64,000 nt of DNA from contig NC_084925.1 in NCBI RefSeq assembly GCF_958298935.1, positions 15,311,001 through 15,375,000 of the forward strand, written 5' to 3'. Positions 46,431 to 56,960 of the stretch are shown piece after piece. Numbering within the stretch: position 1 is the stretch's first letter; every line of letters begins with the position of its first letter. The notes under the pieces are model-generated. The model was not told the DNA's origin. It was given only the letters and a program-made list of their open reading frames with translations, and did no database searches. The DNA comes from Phragmites australis (Eukaryota; Streptophyta; Magnoliopsida; Poales; Poaceae). The position numbers were made by a program, and so were the translations under genes.

Positions 46431-46747
46431 TTATTTCTACAAAGGTACGCCCACTATTAACTATCGGTAGTTTACCTAGTGATCTATCTTTCATAAAACA
46501 AGGTTATAGTATGTTGGAGGCCTTCAACCTTACTGCTAGAAGTCTTTAGCAATAGATAGCCACTAGGTAGAAGAAATAGAACTTATGTTACATCCTCAAT
46601 TAGCATGAATAGTTATATAACCTAGCTATGTTTTATACTACAATCAGCTTCTTATTGCCAATAGTAGACTGCAAAACTTAGCTAGTATAACCATGAAAAA
46701 TCCCTACACACCCGTAGACGCATCGTGCCTAGGTCGCCTGGGGGGTG
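46431..46747 (+). other. element E internal, no gene recognised
   Basis: AT-richer non-coding segment that ends with 'cctaggtcgcctgg', the start of the cctagg-type repeats that continue after F at 60246. Confidence 0.5.
46743..46747. repeat. target site duplication of element F (left)
   Basis: GGGTG, identical to 60241-60245. Confidence 0.85.
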
Positions 46748-48219
46748 TGTCGGAGGGTGAACTCCTCAAGCAGGGATCTGGAGGGACTCCCTTTGAGATT
46801 CGACCGGGGGGATGATTCTGAATCTGTTTTGCGGGTGAAATAAACGGGCGTAAATGCAATGCAGGTGGAATGGAAGGATCGGATGCAGAATGCAGTAAAT
46901 GGTAAGGAGGTTTTTAGACAGGTTCGGGCCGCACTGAGCGTAACACCCTACTCCTGTGTGTATGCTATAAAAGCTCTGAGAATGTCTCTCAGAGATGTTG
47001 CTGGTTACAAGAATATCTGTCTAGCCTAGAGCCTCGGGCTCCTTGTTCTTCAGTGATCTGAGCTTCTGTGCCTGTACTGAACCTATGTCTTCTTCCTCAA
47101 CTTGGTGTCCTCAACCTCTATTTTTCAATAACTCTGCCTTCTGTGTCAACCGGTCCCTTTCACCGGAGAGCCCGCCCCGCCTTAAATACCTGCCGGGGCG
47201 GTAGCGTGCCCAGAAAGGGTGGACGCGAGTTTCAAGGCACCATAAATGGAAAGCAACCATCATGGGCTGCTGCACGAAGTGACGGGGAGGGTTGAAAACG
47301 CGCCCCCGTCCGGTCTGGTTCGTCATCATGCCGCTCTGCAACGGGCGCCACGGAGGGGGCCCGCCGGGCAGCCACTGAACATCCCGGCGTGCCTGCTCGG
47401 TCTTGTACACCTGACATAGCAGGGCGGCAGGCGGGGAGCCTTGGCTTCGCGATGTTATCCCAAGGCGCGCCGAATGTCCTGCGATGGGACCCGTGAATTA
47501 AATGTCCCCATGCCTCCTTGCCAGGCCGTGGCAGAGACTGACAACGAGCGTGGCAGGAGTAGTTGGAAGCAACAGGCCATACGCCCTCTTAAATGCGGTA
47601 TCGGGCCTTTCACTGGTTGACACCTCACTGCTGGACCTCTGTGGGGGCCACCAGCGAAAGACTTCTGAGGCCGTCAGGGAACCGAGTGCTTGGGGGTCAC
47701 TGTTCACAGCCCCGAGCACTCTCTCCCGAATATGCCCTTTCTTGGTCCCCGAGGAACCGAGTGCTCGGGGGCCACTATTCACGGCCCCGAGTGCTCTTTC
47801 CCGGAATTGGCTGTTTGGGTCCTTGGGGAACCGAGTGCTCGGGGGCTACTATTCATGGCCCTCAGCACTCTCTCCCAGAACTGACTTCCCTTTGGTCCTC
47901 GGGGGACTCGGGTGCTCGGGGGCCACTGCTCGTAGCCCCGAGCAGTCCCTTCCCGGTACTTGGCTTTTCTGGTCGTCGGGGGACTTGAGTGCCCGGGGGT
48001 CACTGTTCACAGCCCCGAGCACTCTCTTCCCAGCACTTGGTCTTCTTGGGTCATCGGGGAACTCGGGTACTCGGGGACCACTATTCATGACCCCGAGCAT
48101 CCTCTCCTGGGACTTAGTCTTCTCGTACCTCGCGGAGATGATCCCTACGGGAGGGCGCCATGTGGCAAACTGCTGATCTAGCCTCGGGACTCAGGGACTC
48201 CTGGTTCCTGTCACCGACA
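46748..48219 (-). repeat. element F 3' LTR
   Basis: TGTCGGAGGGTGAACTCC to ...TCACCGACA as read on the plus strand (both ends TGTCGG/CCGACA). Collinear with 58768-60240. No gene inside; short open frames here are products of the hairpin repeat. Confidence 0.9.
47679..48128. repeat. ~75-bp hairpin repeats in element F 3' LTR
   Basis: Six units at about 47679, 47754, 47828, 47903, 47980 and 48056. Each carries GAGTGCTCGGGG and, ~15 bases on, CCCCGAGCACTC, so every unit can form a strong stem-loop. The array is repeated in the other LTR. Confidence 0.85.
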
Positions 48220-48566
48220 GCAGCCCCTGGGCCCATTGGCAGGCGATGGCTCAGAGACTGCGGATGGGGCCCTCGTCTTCATCGAGGCCGATCCCAGCAC
48301 CGGCGCCACGTGGCCTGCTTTCAGGTGCTGGTCTCTTTAGCCCAGGCCTCTGGTATAGCCCAGCAGGGAGCCGAACAGACGCGTGTCCAACCGACTCCTG
48401 AGGCGCGTGATAACGAGGCGGGCAGCGCGTGTGGCAACCGCGTAGATCGAGGATAGTGCGCCTGGCAACCACGCAGATCGAGGGAGATTCTCCTGGTGCC
48501 CGCACAGAACGAGGAAATTTGTCTCGCTGAACGCGCCGTGGCAGGCGTCGTTTGAAATCCCTAGGA

Positions 48567-48574
48567 TATAAAAG
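48567..48574 (+). promoter_or_regulatory. TATA box for the element F antisense gene
   Basis: TATAAAAG in GGATATAAAAGGGAG, about 158 bp upstream of the ATG at 48732, just outside the F 3' LTR. It is oriented for transcription opposite to gag-pol. Confidence 0.55.
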
Positions 48575-48731
48575 GGAGAGGGGAGCGAACCGTTGCCCCT
48601 TTACGCCATCTTTGCGATCAAGCCTCTTGCCTTCTTCTTCTTCCTTGGGCTCGAGAGCTCTTGCTCTTTTTCCGGCCCACAGCGCCCTCCTTTCTCCCAC
48701 CCATTCCAACACACTCCCCACCACTGACAAG

Positions 48732-50265
48732 ATGCCGAAGGCAGGGAGCAACCGCCGTGACAAGGGGCCCGACAGCGTGCTGCCGCAGTCACGGATCGTC
48801 AATGAGGAGGAGGTAGAGAAAGTCCGGAAGCTGATGGTGCCCGAAGGCGCGGGAGGCCTCGGTGGTGACGTCGGCGAGCTTCCCGCCCATCACGGACCGG
48901 TCGGAGCGCATCATCGTCTTCGTCTCCTTCATGGCAGTTGGGCTGGTGCCGCCATTCTCGACGTTCTTCCTTCAAATCCTTGACACGTCTGGCATCCAGT
49001 TGGTCCACCTGAGTCCAAACTCGGTGGTCATCCTGGCGATATTTGCGCACTTCTGCGAAATGTTCATGGGAGAACCGTCGTCGGTGGTGCTGTTCCTCCA
49101 CTTCTTCGTGCTGTGGCTGGCCGGGAAGAAGAGAGGCTCCTCCACCGTGGACGTCGCCGGCTGCTGCAACTTCTGGCTACGGGACGGGCTGGCTGAGCTC
49201 TACATCCCCCAGGTGCTGCGGAGCAAGTGGGACGATTGGCGGCGCGACTGGGTCTACATCGACGTCAGTCCCCATGACCACCTCACACTGCCAGAGGCGG
49301 TGGCGGAACCCCAGAGGTCGATCTGGGAAGCGGCCACGGCGGAAGGCGCGACGATGCGGCCTATGCTGAACCGCATCGACGACCTGCGCCGGGCGGGGTT
49401 GACGTCGGTGATGGTGGTGGTGGACTATCTGCGCCGCCGCTTGGCGCCCCTACGGGAGCAGGCCCACCCTAGCTGGATGTACACATGCCCCAACGACATC
49501 ACCAGGACCGAGATCGGTGAAGAAGGGAACCTGGATGAGGGGGGCGCTGGCGGCTCTGCTGCGGGTGATGACCGGCGTAGAAGACCTCACCCGGGCGGTT
49601 CTTCCCGGGAGCGATTGGCGCTCTGTGCGGACCCGGGCCGGGTGGTGCTGCAAGCGACGCTGCCCGAGTTCGATGCCCAGGGTTTGGTCGACCGGCCGGG
49701 GCGTCAGAACCCTGGTACCATACAGATTCCGCGGGTAGACGAGGAGACGGGATGCACGCGGAGGACCGACGGTGGGGACGCCGCAGGTGGCAGGCCGCAG
49801 GCGGGCGGCAGGGAGGCCGCGGGTGACCGGACGTAGGCCGGCCGTGGGGCTGCCGCAGACAACAGCCATCAAGCCGGCGGGAGCGGCGACGCTGACAGTG
49901 GAGCGGTGGCCCTGGGGGACAAAGGAAAGCACCCCCGGGCGTTCGTTCCTCAGCCGTCATCCTCGTCGTTGCCGTCGCCTCCACGGCAGCGGCCGTCGGC
50001 GGGCGGCACGAAGGAGGGAGGTCAGGGCGGCCAGTCTTCCGGCGTGGAATCTACGACAGAGGCAAGGTCCAGGGCGCAGGAGCCCAAAGACCAAGGCCGG
50101 CGCGGTGGCGCTACAGCGGGTGCCCGGGCTGACCCACCGCCGGAGGCCGACTCCACGGTGGCCCCTCAACGGCCCGAGGGACAGAGCCCCCTGCCGAAGA
50201 GGAGGAAGGCGGACCCCGGGCCGAAGCCGCAGGGCCCGGAGTTCAAGATCCCAGAGTCCCGGTAG
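48732..50265 (+). pseudogene. antisense ORF of element F (putative gypsy-type transposon domain, Transposase_28-like)
   Basis: On the strand opposite gag-pol, ATG 48732 opens MPKAGSNRRDKGPDSVLPQS. A frameshift near 48855 moves to the next frame, which runs to a TAG at 49834 and then continues in the same frame to 50265. Residues coded at about 48865-49150 (ERIIVFVSFMAVGLVPPFST, LDTSGIQLVHLSPNSVVILA, FAHFCEMFMG, HFFVLWLAGK) match the Pfam 'putative gypsy type transposon' (PF04195) pattern as I know it. The middle has WDDWRRDWVYIDV. The tail is Pro/Gly/Arg-rich with a nuclear-localisation-like LPKRRK. A GTGAGT at 50288 and a TTTTCAG before 50362 could bound an intron downstream. Its function in Tat elements is not established. 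Confidence 0.75.
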
Positions 50266-52059
50266 CAGTACCGCGGACCAAAGTCTACGTGAGTCTTCTT
50301 CATTTCCCGAACGCGTTTTGCCTAGATGTAAGTTAGGGGACTAACCTTTTTCTGTTTTCAGGCTACCCATGGACGCCACTGGAGACCAAAGGTGACTGGA
50401 GGTGCCAAGGCCGGCTCCCTCTGAATGGTTCTTTTTGAATATAATAGAAGCCTTTCTTTGGGATTGCAACTCCGGTGTTTGTCTTGATGCTTGATGAAAT
50501 CTTTTCACTTTTCACTTGATGTCCCGAGGAGTACTTAGCGGGACCGAGCCCGACCTTCCTCCCCCGAGAACGAAGTCACCCCGACCACTCATCGTCCGAG
50601 TAGTGAGACCAATCTGCTTGCTTAGCCCCCGAGCCCTCGCGAGTTCGCAGCGGCTAAGTCAAGAGACAAAGGCACAAACTTCCTTGCTCGGGAGATAGGT
50701 CGATCCAGCACGGAGCACGCCACGACCAGTGAACACTTTTCCACTTTGCGACCACTCAAACAAGCAGACCGGAGAAACGTGCAGGCGGAAACGCGACCAA
50801 GAGCCCCCATGGTTTGGTGGTGTCCGGGCTAGGACGGACGGGACCGAGCACCGACAGCCCGCCCCCAGGGTCTAGGTGTTCCCAACCACTCTTTGCTCAA
50901 GCGATAGGATTTCCCGAGAACCCCAGAGGCTCGGTAGTGCCCGGGGTATTGCTAAGCCAGCCGAACACCACGACCACCATGAAGGACTTCAGTCAAACAT
51001 CGTTGTTCATACAGTACACCCAACTACTGTTTGTTCTGTCGTTCCGGAAAAAGCGAGCACGTGGGCAGGATTTTGTGCGCGAGGAGACCATCTCGCCGAA
51101 CAGATTAGAATGCGAGGGTCCCGAGGATAACTCGGGAACTATAGGTTGCCGAGTAAGTAAGAATGTAAACTCGTATGACTTTATACACTCACCGGACAGC
51201 TGTCAGCCTTTCGGCCGACCGATCCAGGAGGGTTATGCGCTCTGAGCTCGGGGTGAGCGGGAACTTGGTTCCCCTGGACGTAGCGCCCGAGCATTGGAGA
51301 GCATAAGAGGGAGCCAGGGGCTAGGCGGTCCCGACCACTTGTGCCTGAACGGTAGGACTACCCGAGGACCCCATAGGCTCGAGCAGCGCCCTGGGCACGG
51401 AGGCCCTTGCGGTCGAGTTGCTTTCATTCTTGGTTGTTGATCTGTAAGCTTTAGAAAATAGGAAAAGATTTTTTGTTTGGTGCACTTTGTTAGTGCGGTA
51501 CTCATTATAGACTGCTCTCGTTTTTGACCCAAGACCTCTCAAATACCCGGACCGACGAAGTATACAGATAGAGGCATAACCCAGAGGTCCTATGGTTCGG
51601 TGGAGCTCGAGAAGGACTGACCAGACCGAGCACCGACAACCCGCCCTTGGGGTCTAGGCGGTTCCGACCACTCTTTGCTCAAGCGGTAGGATTACCTGAG
51701 AACCCTAGAGGCTCGGTGATGCTCGGGGTACTGCCATGGCACCGGACACGACAACCTACCACAACAGACTTAGGTCAGCGGCAACTGTCTGCGCGCATAC
51801 CGATCGGGATTCTTTTATCAACGGGAAAAATGAGAGAGCATGTTTTTCTCGCACAATCGAGCATCTCACCAGACAGATTAAACATATGGATTCCAAAAGA
51901 GAAAATTTGGAACAAAATTTGAAATAAGAACTGAAAAATGAGGGTATATATTGACAATTTTGTACAAGATTGGGTGACTTACATGGTTGGTGGCAGCCCC
52001 CGGCCAACTTGAGCGGGGGGGACCCCCGGCCTGGTTGGCCCGAGCACAAACTTGTCCAC
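50266..52059. other. element F non-coding region with degenerate repeats
   Basis: No gene recognised. Three related blocks of ~110 bp at about 50840-50950, 51308-51402 and 51624-51735 share 'ccgaccactctttgctcaag', 'cgagaaccc..aggctcgg' and 'gctcggggtac'-like parts. The region separates the end of pol (52060) from the antisense gene. Confidence 0.6.
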
Positions 52060-52370
52060 CTAAGGATAGAACTTGCGCAAATGCTTGATATTCCACGCGT
52101 TTGGGAGCGGCTGCCCATCCTTCGCAGCCAGCCAAAACGAGCCTTGTCGCAGGACACCAATCACGGTAAAGGGGCCTTCCCACATGGGGGATAGTTTATT
52201 CCTTCCTTCGCACGATTGAACATGTTGGAGAACTAGATCCCCAACCTCGAGTGACCGGGCCCATATGTGACGCTGATGATAGCGCCGCAGGCCTTGCTGG
52301 TATCTGGCTGCTCGGACGGCGGCTCATCGCCGGTGCTCTTCCAAGTAGTCGACGTCGTCGCACCTTCGCT
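52060..52370 (-). pseudogene. integrase C-terminus of element F
   Basis: Minus-strand coding continues from the other side of solo LTR G. It reads RCDDVDYLEEHRR, RYQQGLRRYHQRHIWARSLE, VGDLVLQHVQ, KLSPMWEGPFTVIGVLRQGS and DGQPLPNAWNIKHLRKFYP, and stops at 52060. This is the GPF/Y-type C-terminal domain of Ty3 integrases. Confidence 0.85.
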
Positions 52371-52375
52371 GTTCC
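52371..52375. repeat. target site duplication of solo LTR G (left)
   Basis: GTTCC, identical to 53286-53290; integrase coding of F is contiguous across the two. Confidence 0.9.
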
Positions 52376-52646
52376 TGATGAGGACATCACTCTTTCGGAT
52401 ACACACACAGCGAGTATTCCTCCAACAATAGGTCCATTGACACGAGCTCGTGCACGTCAACTAAATCATGAGGTGAGCTCGTTCCATAGTGTTCCTTTAT
52501 ATTTTGATAAGTATGGGATGCTACTGAATAATTGTGATGTATTGTTACTTAGGAACACGGGAGAAGAACAGCAAGGGCGCCCAAGCCAAGGTGGAGGTCC
52601 AATCAAGTTCGAGTCCGTTTCGGAGTCCAGGACCAGCCTGCACTAA
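52376..52646 (+). pseudogene. pol C-terminal coding carried in solo LTR G
   Basis: The first ~270 bases of the LTR read in frame [20 protein letters not shown], then [13 protein letters not shown] and on to ...SESRTSLH with a stop at 52646. This ends at the same residue as element C pol. With no pol upstream it is a coding relic, but it shows no stop or frameshift relative to C. Confidence 0.8.
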
Positions 52647-53285
52647 AATCATCGCCCAGGACGCATACGGACTCCGTTTTTGACGTTCTATACATGGTTG
52701 GAAAGATAAGGAGATAAGCTTTCCAACGGGACTGGTCCCATATCCAAATTCATTTTGAGTCGACAGGAATCGTCGAAACAAATGGACATCTAGAATCTAT
52801 CAGGGTGCTGCGCCACCATCTTTTGGGCCGTTGGGCCGTGTAACGTGTTGGAGTCCATTAGGGACGCATCCAGGGGTCCTTGGACGATCCTAGTCTTTTA
52901 TATACAGTAGCCACCGCCCTAATTAGGGTTGGGTTTTGCTTAGATATTGATCTACACACAGATTGTGAGATTTTCACTCTTGTTCCGGACTGACTAGGCC
53001 GCCGCAAGTGTTTATGGAACCCCGACTTTGAGTTCTTGAATTCTATTCACAATATTTCAGATTGCATCTTCTATGTTCTTGCTTGTGTTCTCGGTACGCT
53101 TGCAGGGATTGAGCCTTCTTGGTGAGATCAACCGCGCGATACGGTTGATAACCAACGGAGCTATGGTGTAGTGATTGCAAGAGAGACGATCTATTCGGGT
53201 CGAAGCCTTTGGATCATCAACGTCTAGTTCTCCACCTACCGACTTATCGCTACCCATCGGAAGATCAGGCTAACATTACTCATCT
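52376..53285 (+). mobile_element. G: solo LTR of the element C (CRM) family
   Basis: 910 bp starting TGATGAGGACATCACTC and ending CATTACTCATCT. Collinear with the element C 3' LTR (40924 down to 40016) and flanked by GTTCC on both sides. No internal sequence. It formed by insertion of a C-family element into F followed by LTR-LTR recombination. TTATATAC at 52898 is a probable TATA region. Confidence 0.9.
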
Positions 53286-53290
53286 GTTCC

Positions 53291-54480
53291 TGTTCGCCTT
53301 CGGAGTAGGCATGCATCCGAGGGGAGCCAAGAGTGAGCTCGGAGGGGAGGACTGCCTCAGCGCCGTACACGAGGAAGAAAGGAGTCTCCCTAGTGGCGCA
53401 ACTTGGCGTGGTCCGATTGGCCCATAGCACAGCAGGTAGCTCGTCGATCCACCCTTTCCCGTGCTTTGCGAGCACATTGTAGGTCCGGGTTTTGAGCCCC
53501 TTCAGTATCTCAGCATTGGCACGCTCGACCTACCCGTTGCTCCGAGGATGAGCGACAAAGGCGAAGCAGAGCTTGATACTGAGGTCCTCGCAGTAGTCCC
53601 CGAACAGGGCAATTACGAACTGAGTGCCTTTATCGGTGATGATTTTGTTCAGGACGCCGAAGCAATTTGTGATACCGCGGATGAACTGAAGCGCCGTGTT
53701 CTTGGTAACCTTGATGACTGGAACCGCCTCTGGCCACTTGGTGAATTTGTCGATGGCGACATAGAGGTACTCATAGCCCCCGATTGCTCGGGGGAATGGA
53801 CCCAGGATGTCCAGCCCCCAGACCGCGAAGGGCCATGACAGAGGGATGGTATGAAGAGCCTGAGCTGGCTGGTGAATCTGCTTTGCATGGAACTGGCACG
53901 CCTTGCAGCGTCGAACCAACTCGGAAGCATCCTGGAGAGCTGTAGGCCAGTAGAAACCTTGTCGGAAGGCCTTCCCGACCAGCGTGCGGAATGATGCATG
54001 GCCACCGCACTCGCCCTCGTGGATCTCAGTGAGAAGCTCACCGCCTTCTGCCCGGGTGATGCATTTCAGGAAGACACCATCCGTGCCGCGCCAGTAGAGA
54101 TCCACGTCTACTATGGCATAGCGTTTGGACTGTCGTGCAATCCTCTCAGTAGAGGCATCATCCCTGGGGAGGATATTTTCTTTCAAGTACCCTCGGATCT
54201 CGTCGATCCACGAGGCATCTTGAGAACCACCGGCAAGCACAGCGCACTCACCGGGCGGCGGCACCCTGACGGGGTTCCCCACTGAGGGCGCCGCCTGGGT
54301 TCCCTCAACTAGGCTCGAGGGTTCCTCTTCATCCTGGTCGGTAGGCAGGACGGAAGGCCATGTGAGCCTTTCTTCAAAGGCTCCGGCAGGGACGTGTGCA
54401 CGGGAAGAGGCCAGGTGAGAGTGGTCATCAGCCAGAGCATTGTCGCGGCGAGATATGTACCACAGCTCCAGGCCATCGAA
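53291..54480 (-). pseudogene. integrase of element F (N-terminal and core part)
   Basis: The main frame 54282-53530 carries a zinc region (H...H at EIHEGECGGH; CKACQFH) and core motifs VWGLDILGPFPRA, VAIDKFTKWPEAVPV, IITDKGTQF and AHPRSNG, followed by a stop in place of the next residue and then VERANAEILK. A second frame to 53291 reads ELPAVLWANRTTPSCATRET, PFFLVYGAEAVLPSEL and YSEGEQEQ, where solo LTR G interrupts. Catalytic Asp residues and Glu are visible, but the stop kills the frame. Confidence 0.85.
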
Positions 54481-54830
54481 GTGCCTCTCCAGCCTCCTGA
54501 CTTACGCCACGTACGCCGCCATCTGAGGATCTATGCACTGGTATTCCTTGGACACTTGGTTGAGCACCAGCTGGGAGTCTCCCTTGACCAGCAGGCGACG
54601 AATCCCAAGGCCCACCGCGGCTCGGAGGCCAGCGATGAGGCCCTCATACTCCGCCATGTTATTGGTTGCTCGAAAATGCAGCTGCACGACGTACCAGAGT
54701 TCTTCACCCGTTGGGGAGGTGAGAACCACTCCAGCCCTCGCGCCTTTTAGCGTGAGGGATCCGTAGATGTTCATAACCTAGTACCCGGGTGCATCGTGCC
54801 CGGGATATGTGGAAATCTCTTCTCGGTCAA
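54481..54830 (-). pseudogene. archaeal-type RNase H of element F
   Basis: The frame 54774-54502 reads GARAGVVLTSPTGEELWYVV, FRATNNMAEYEGLIAGLRAA and LLVKGDSQLVLNQVSKEYQC, the second RNase H of Tat elements. The first catalytic Asp region lies just upstream (about 54780-54810), partly out of frame. Confidence 0.8.
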
Positions 54831-55455
54831 TCTCAGGGACGGGCGTCCACTCTGCCACAAAGTCAGAGAGCGCCTGGCTTTTGATGCCTGGCGGCTGACA
54901 AAGTGCAGATCGAACTCCGCCAGCTCTACCGCCCACTTGACGATGCGCCCAGTGCCTTCTCGGTTCCCGAGGGCTTGTCACATCCCCTGAGTTCAGCGAC
55001 GTGGTCGGGGCTGGCCGAATGCTTGGGCTCGACTCCCTGGTCGGGAGGAGCTAGGTGCTTGGGCTCGACTCCTTGCTCGGGAGGAGCCGCGAGAACTGGA
55101 GACTGCCCGGGGGCGGTCGGGAGCTGGGACCCAGCACCTTGCCCTGAGCCCTCATCATTCTCCACTACCAATACCATGCTCACAACCTAAGGTGTGGCTG
55201 AGACGTAGAGCAGTAGAGGCTCACCCTCGGAGGGGGCCACCAGTACGGGCAGCGAGGTGAGATATTTCTTCAAGTCATGGAAGGCCTGCTCGGCCTCTAG
55301 CATCCAGTCGAAGTGACTAGTCTTCTTGAGGAGTTTGAAGAGGGGGAGTCCTCGCTCCCCGAGCTTGGAGATGAAGCGCAAGAGGGCCGCCATGCAGTCG
55401 GTGAGGCACTTGAGTTGAGCCGGGGGTCGCATCTGCTCGATGGCCCAGATCTTCT
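54831..55455 (-). pseudogene. RT end and RNase H of element F
   Basis: The frame 55516-55187 reads KLLGFLVSSRGIEANLEKIW, LKCLTDCMAALLRFISKLGE and FDWMLEAEQAFHDLKKYLTS, the thumb/connection and start of RNase H. The following part (54830-55187) is frameshifted and has a proline-rich expansion built from 'ggctcgactcc.tggtcggg' repeats at about 55005-55090. Confidence 0.75.
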
Positions 55456-56116
55456 CTAGGTTGGCCTCGATTCCTCGGCTGGAGACCAAGAAACCAAGGA
55501 GCTTGCCCGTGGGCACCCCGAAGACACATTTCTCGGGGTTGAGCAGTGACTGTTGAAAGTCTCGGCCAGATCTTCCAGCAAGGTGGTGCGGTCTCGGGAC
55601 TTGACCACGAGATCGTCGATGTAAGCCTCGACGTTGTGGCCAACCTGTGAATCAAGGGTAATGCGCACAGTGCACTGGAAAGATGACCCAGTGTTGCGCA
55701 AACCAAATGGCATTAACACATAACAATAAGTCCCCACCAGAATGGTAAAAGAAGTTTTTTCTTCATCTTCTACGGCCATACGGATTTGATGGTAACCAGA
55801 GTTTGCATCTAGAAAACATAAAAGATCGCACCCCGCGGTTGCATCTACAATATGATCTATGCGGGGTAAAGGAAAATGATCTTTTGGGCAAGCCTTGTTT
55901 AAATCGGTGTAGTCGATGCACATGCAGAGCTTGCCGTTGGCCTTGGGGACAATGACTGGGTTTGCCAGCCACTCGGGGTGGAGGACTTCTCGGATGAAGC
56001 TGGTGTCAAGGAGCTTACTTACTTGCTCCCGGATGAACTCCTGGCGCTCGGACGCCTGTCGCCAGACTTTCTGTCTCACCGGCCGTGCGTCTGGCGCACA
56101 GTAAGGTGGTGCTCGA
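55456..56116 (-). pseudogene. reverse transcriptase of element F
   Basis: The frame 56079-55456 (207 codons) carries [83 protein letters not shown] and catalytic EAYIDDLVVKS at about 55594-55626. The RT catalytic residues are kept. A frameshift near 55560 separates it from the rest of pol. Confidence 0.85.
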
Positions 56117-56960
56117 TCACCTACCTAGGGATCCTGGGCATATTGGATGGCTGCAATGCAAACACGTCGACGTTAGCCTGGAGGAAGGCGACGAGCGCAC
56201 TTTCCTATTTGCCGCCCAGGTCACAGTTGATTCGGAAGACATGGGAAGCGTCTTCGCCCACAGCGACCTCCTTCGTAGGAACGGAGGCGTCGGCGGCGAG
56301 ACGGCGTTTGGATGAAGAGGGTCCCGAGCCCCTGGGTGTCCTTCGACCTCGGCCCGGGTAGAGACCAAGGCCGAGTATAGCTGCTCGGCGCAGGAGATGG
56401 CATTGCCGGTTTCGACGGGCACGGAGATGGGGCCTGCTGGGCCCGGCATCTTGACTGTGAGGTATGCATAGTGTGTGACCACCATTAACCGAGCGAGCAC
56501 CGGGCGCCCGAGGATGGCGTTGTAGGGGAGGGGGACTTCTGCGACATCAAAGATGACGTTCTCTGTCCGGAAGTTGTCTCGGCTCTCGAATGTCACGGGC
56601 AACTCGACCTGCCCGTGGGGCAGGGTGTGCCCGGGTGTCACCCCATAGAAGGGGAGCGACGGCTTTAGGTGCCTGGAAGGCACCTACAGCTTCTCGAAGG
56701 CCTCCTAGGAAAGGAGGTTCAGGCGGGCACCCTCGTCGATCAGCACTCTGCTGACCTTTATGTTGCAGATGGTAGGGAAAAACTACTAGGGGTAGTCGCC
56801 CCACGCCTACAGTATTTGCGGGGTGGTTGACCAGGCTGAATGTGATCGTGGAGTCCGACCACTTCAGGGGCCTTGCGGCCTCCGTGCTCAGGGTTGCTGA
56901 GCACACCTCGCGCCGCATGGTCTTGACACAGCGGCGGAAGGAGGGCGTGCACACGCCTCC
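56117..56960 (-). pseudogene. protease region of element F
   Basis: Near 56760-56720 the active-site region reads VLIDEGARLNLL, in which the usual DGG/DSG is changed to DEG, followed by a stop. The frame 56683-56117 continues LPFYGVTPGHTLPHGQVELP, ENVIFDVAEVPLPYNAILGR and THYAYLTVKMPGPAG, the protease end and linker. Confidence 0.75.

Noticed and set aside
49450..49984. Minus-strand open frames across the F antisense gene
   Set aside because: Mirror frames of GC-rich coding DNA. The PF04195-like motifs are on the plus strand.
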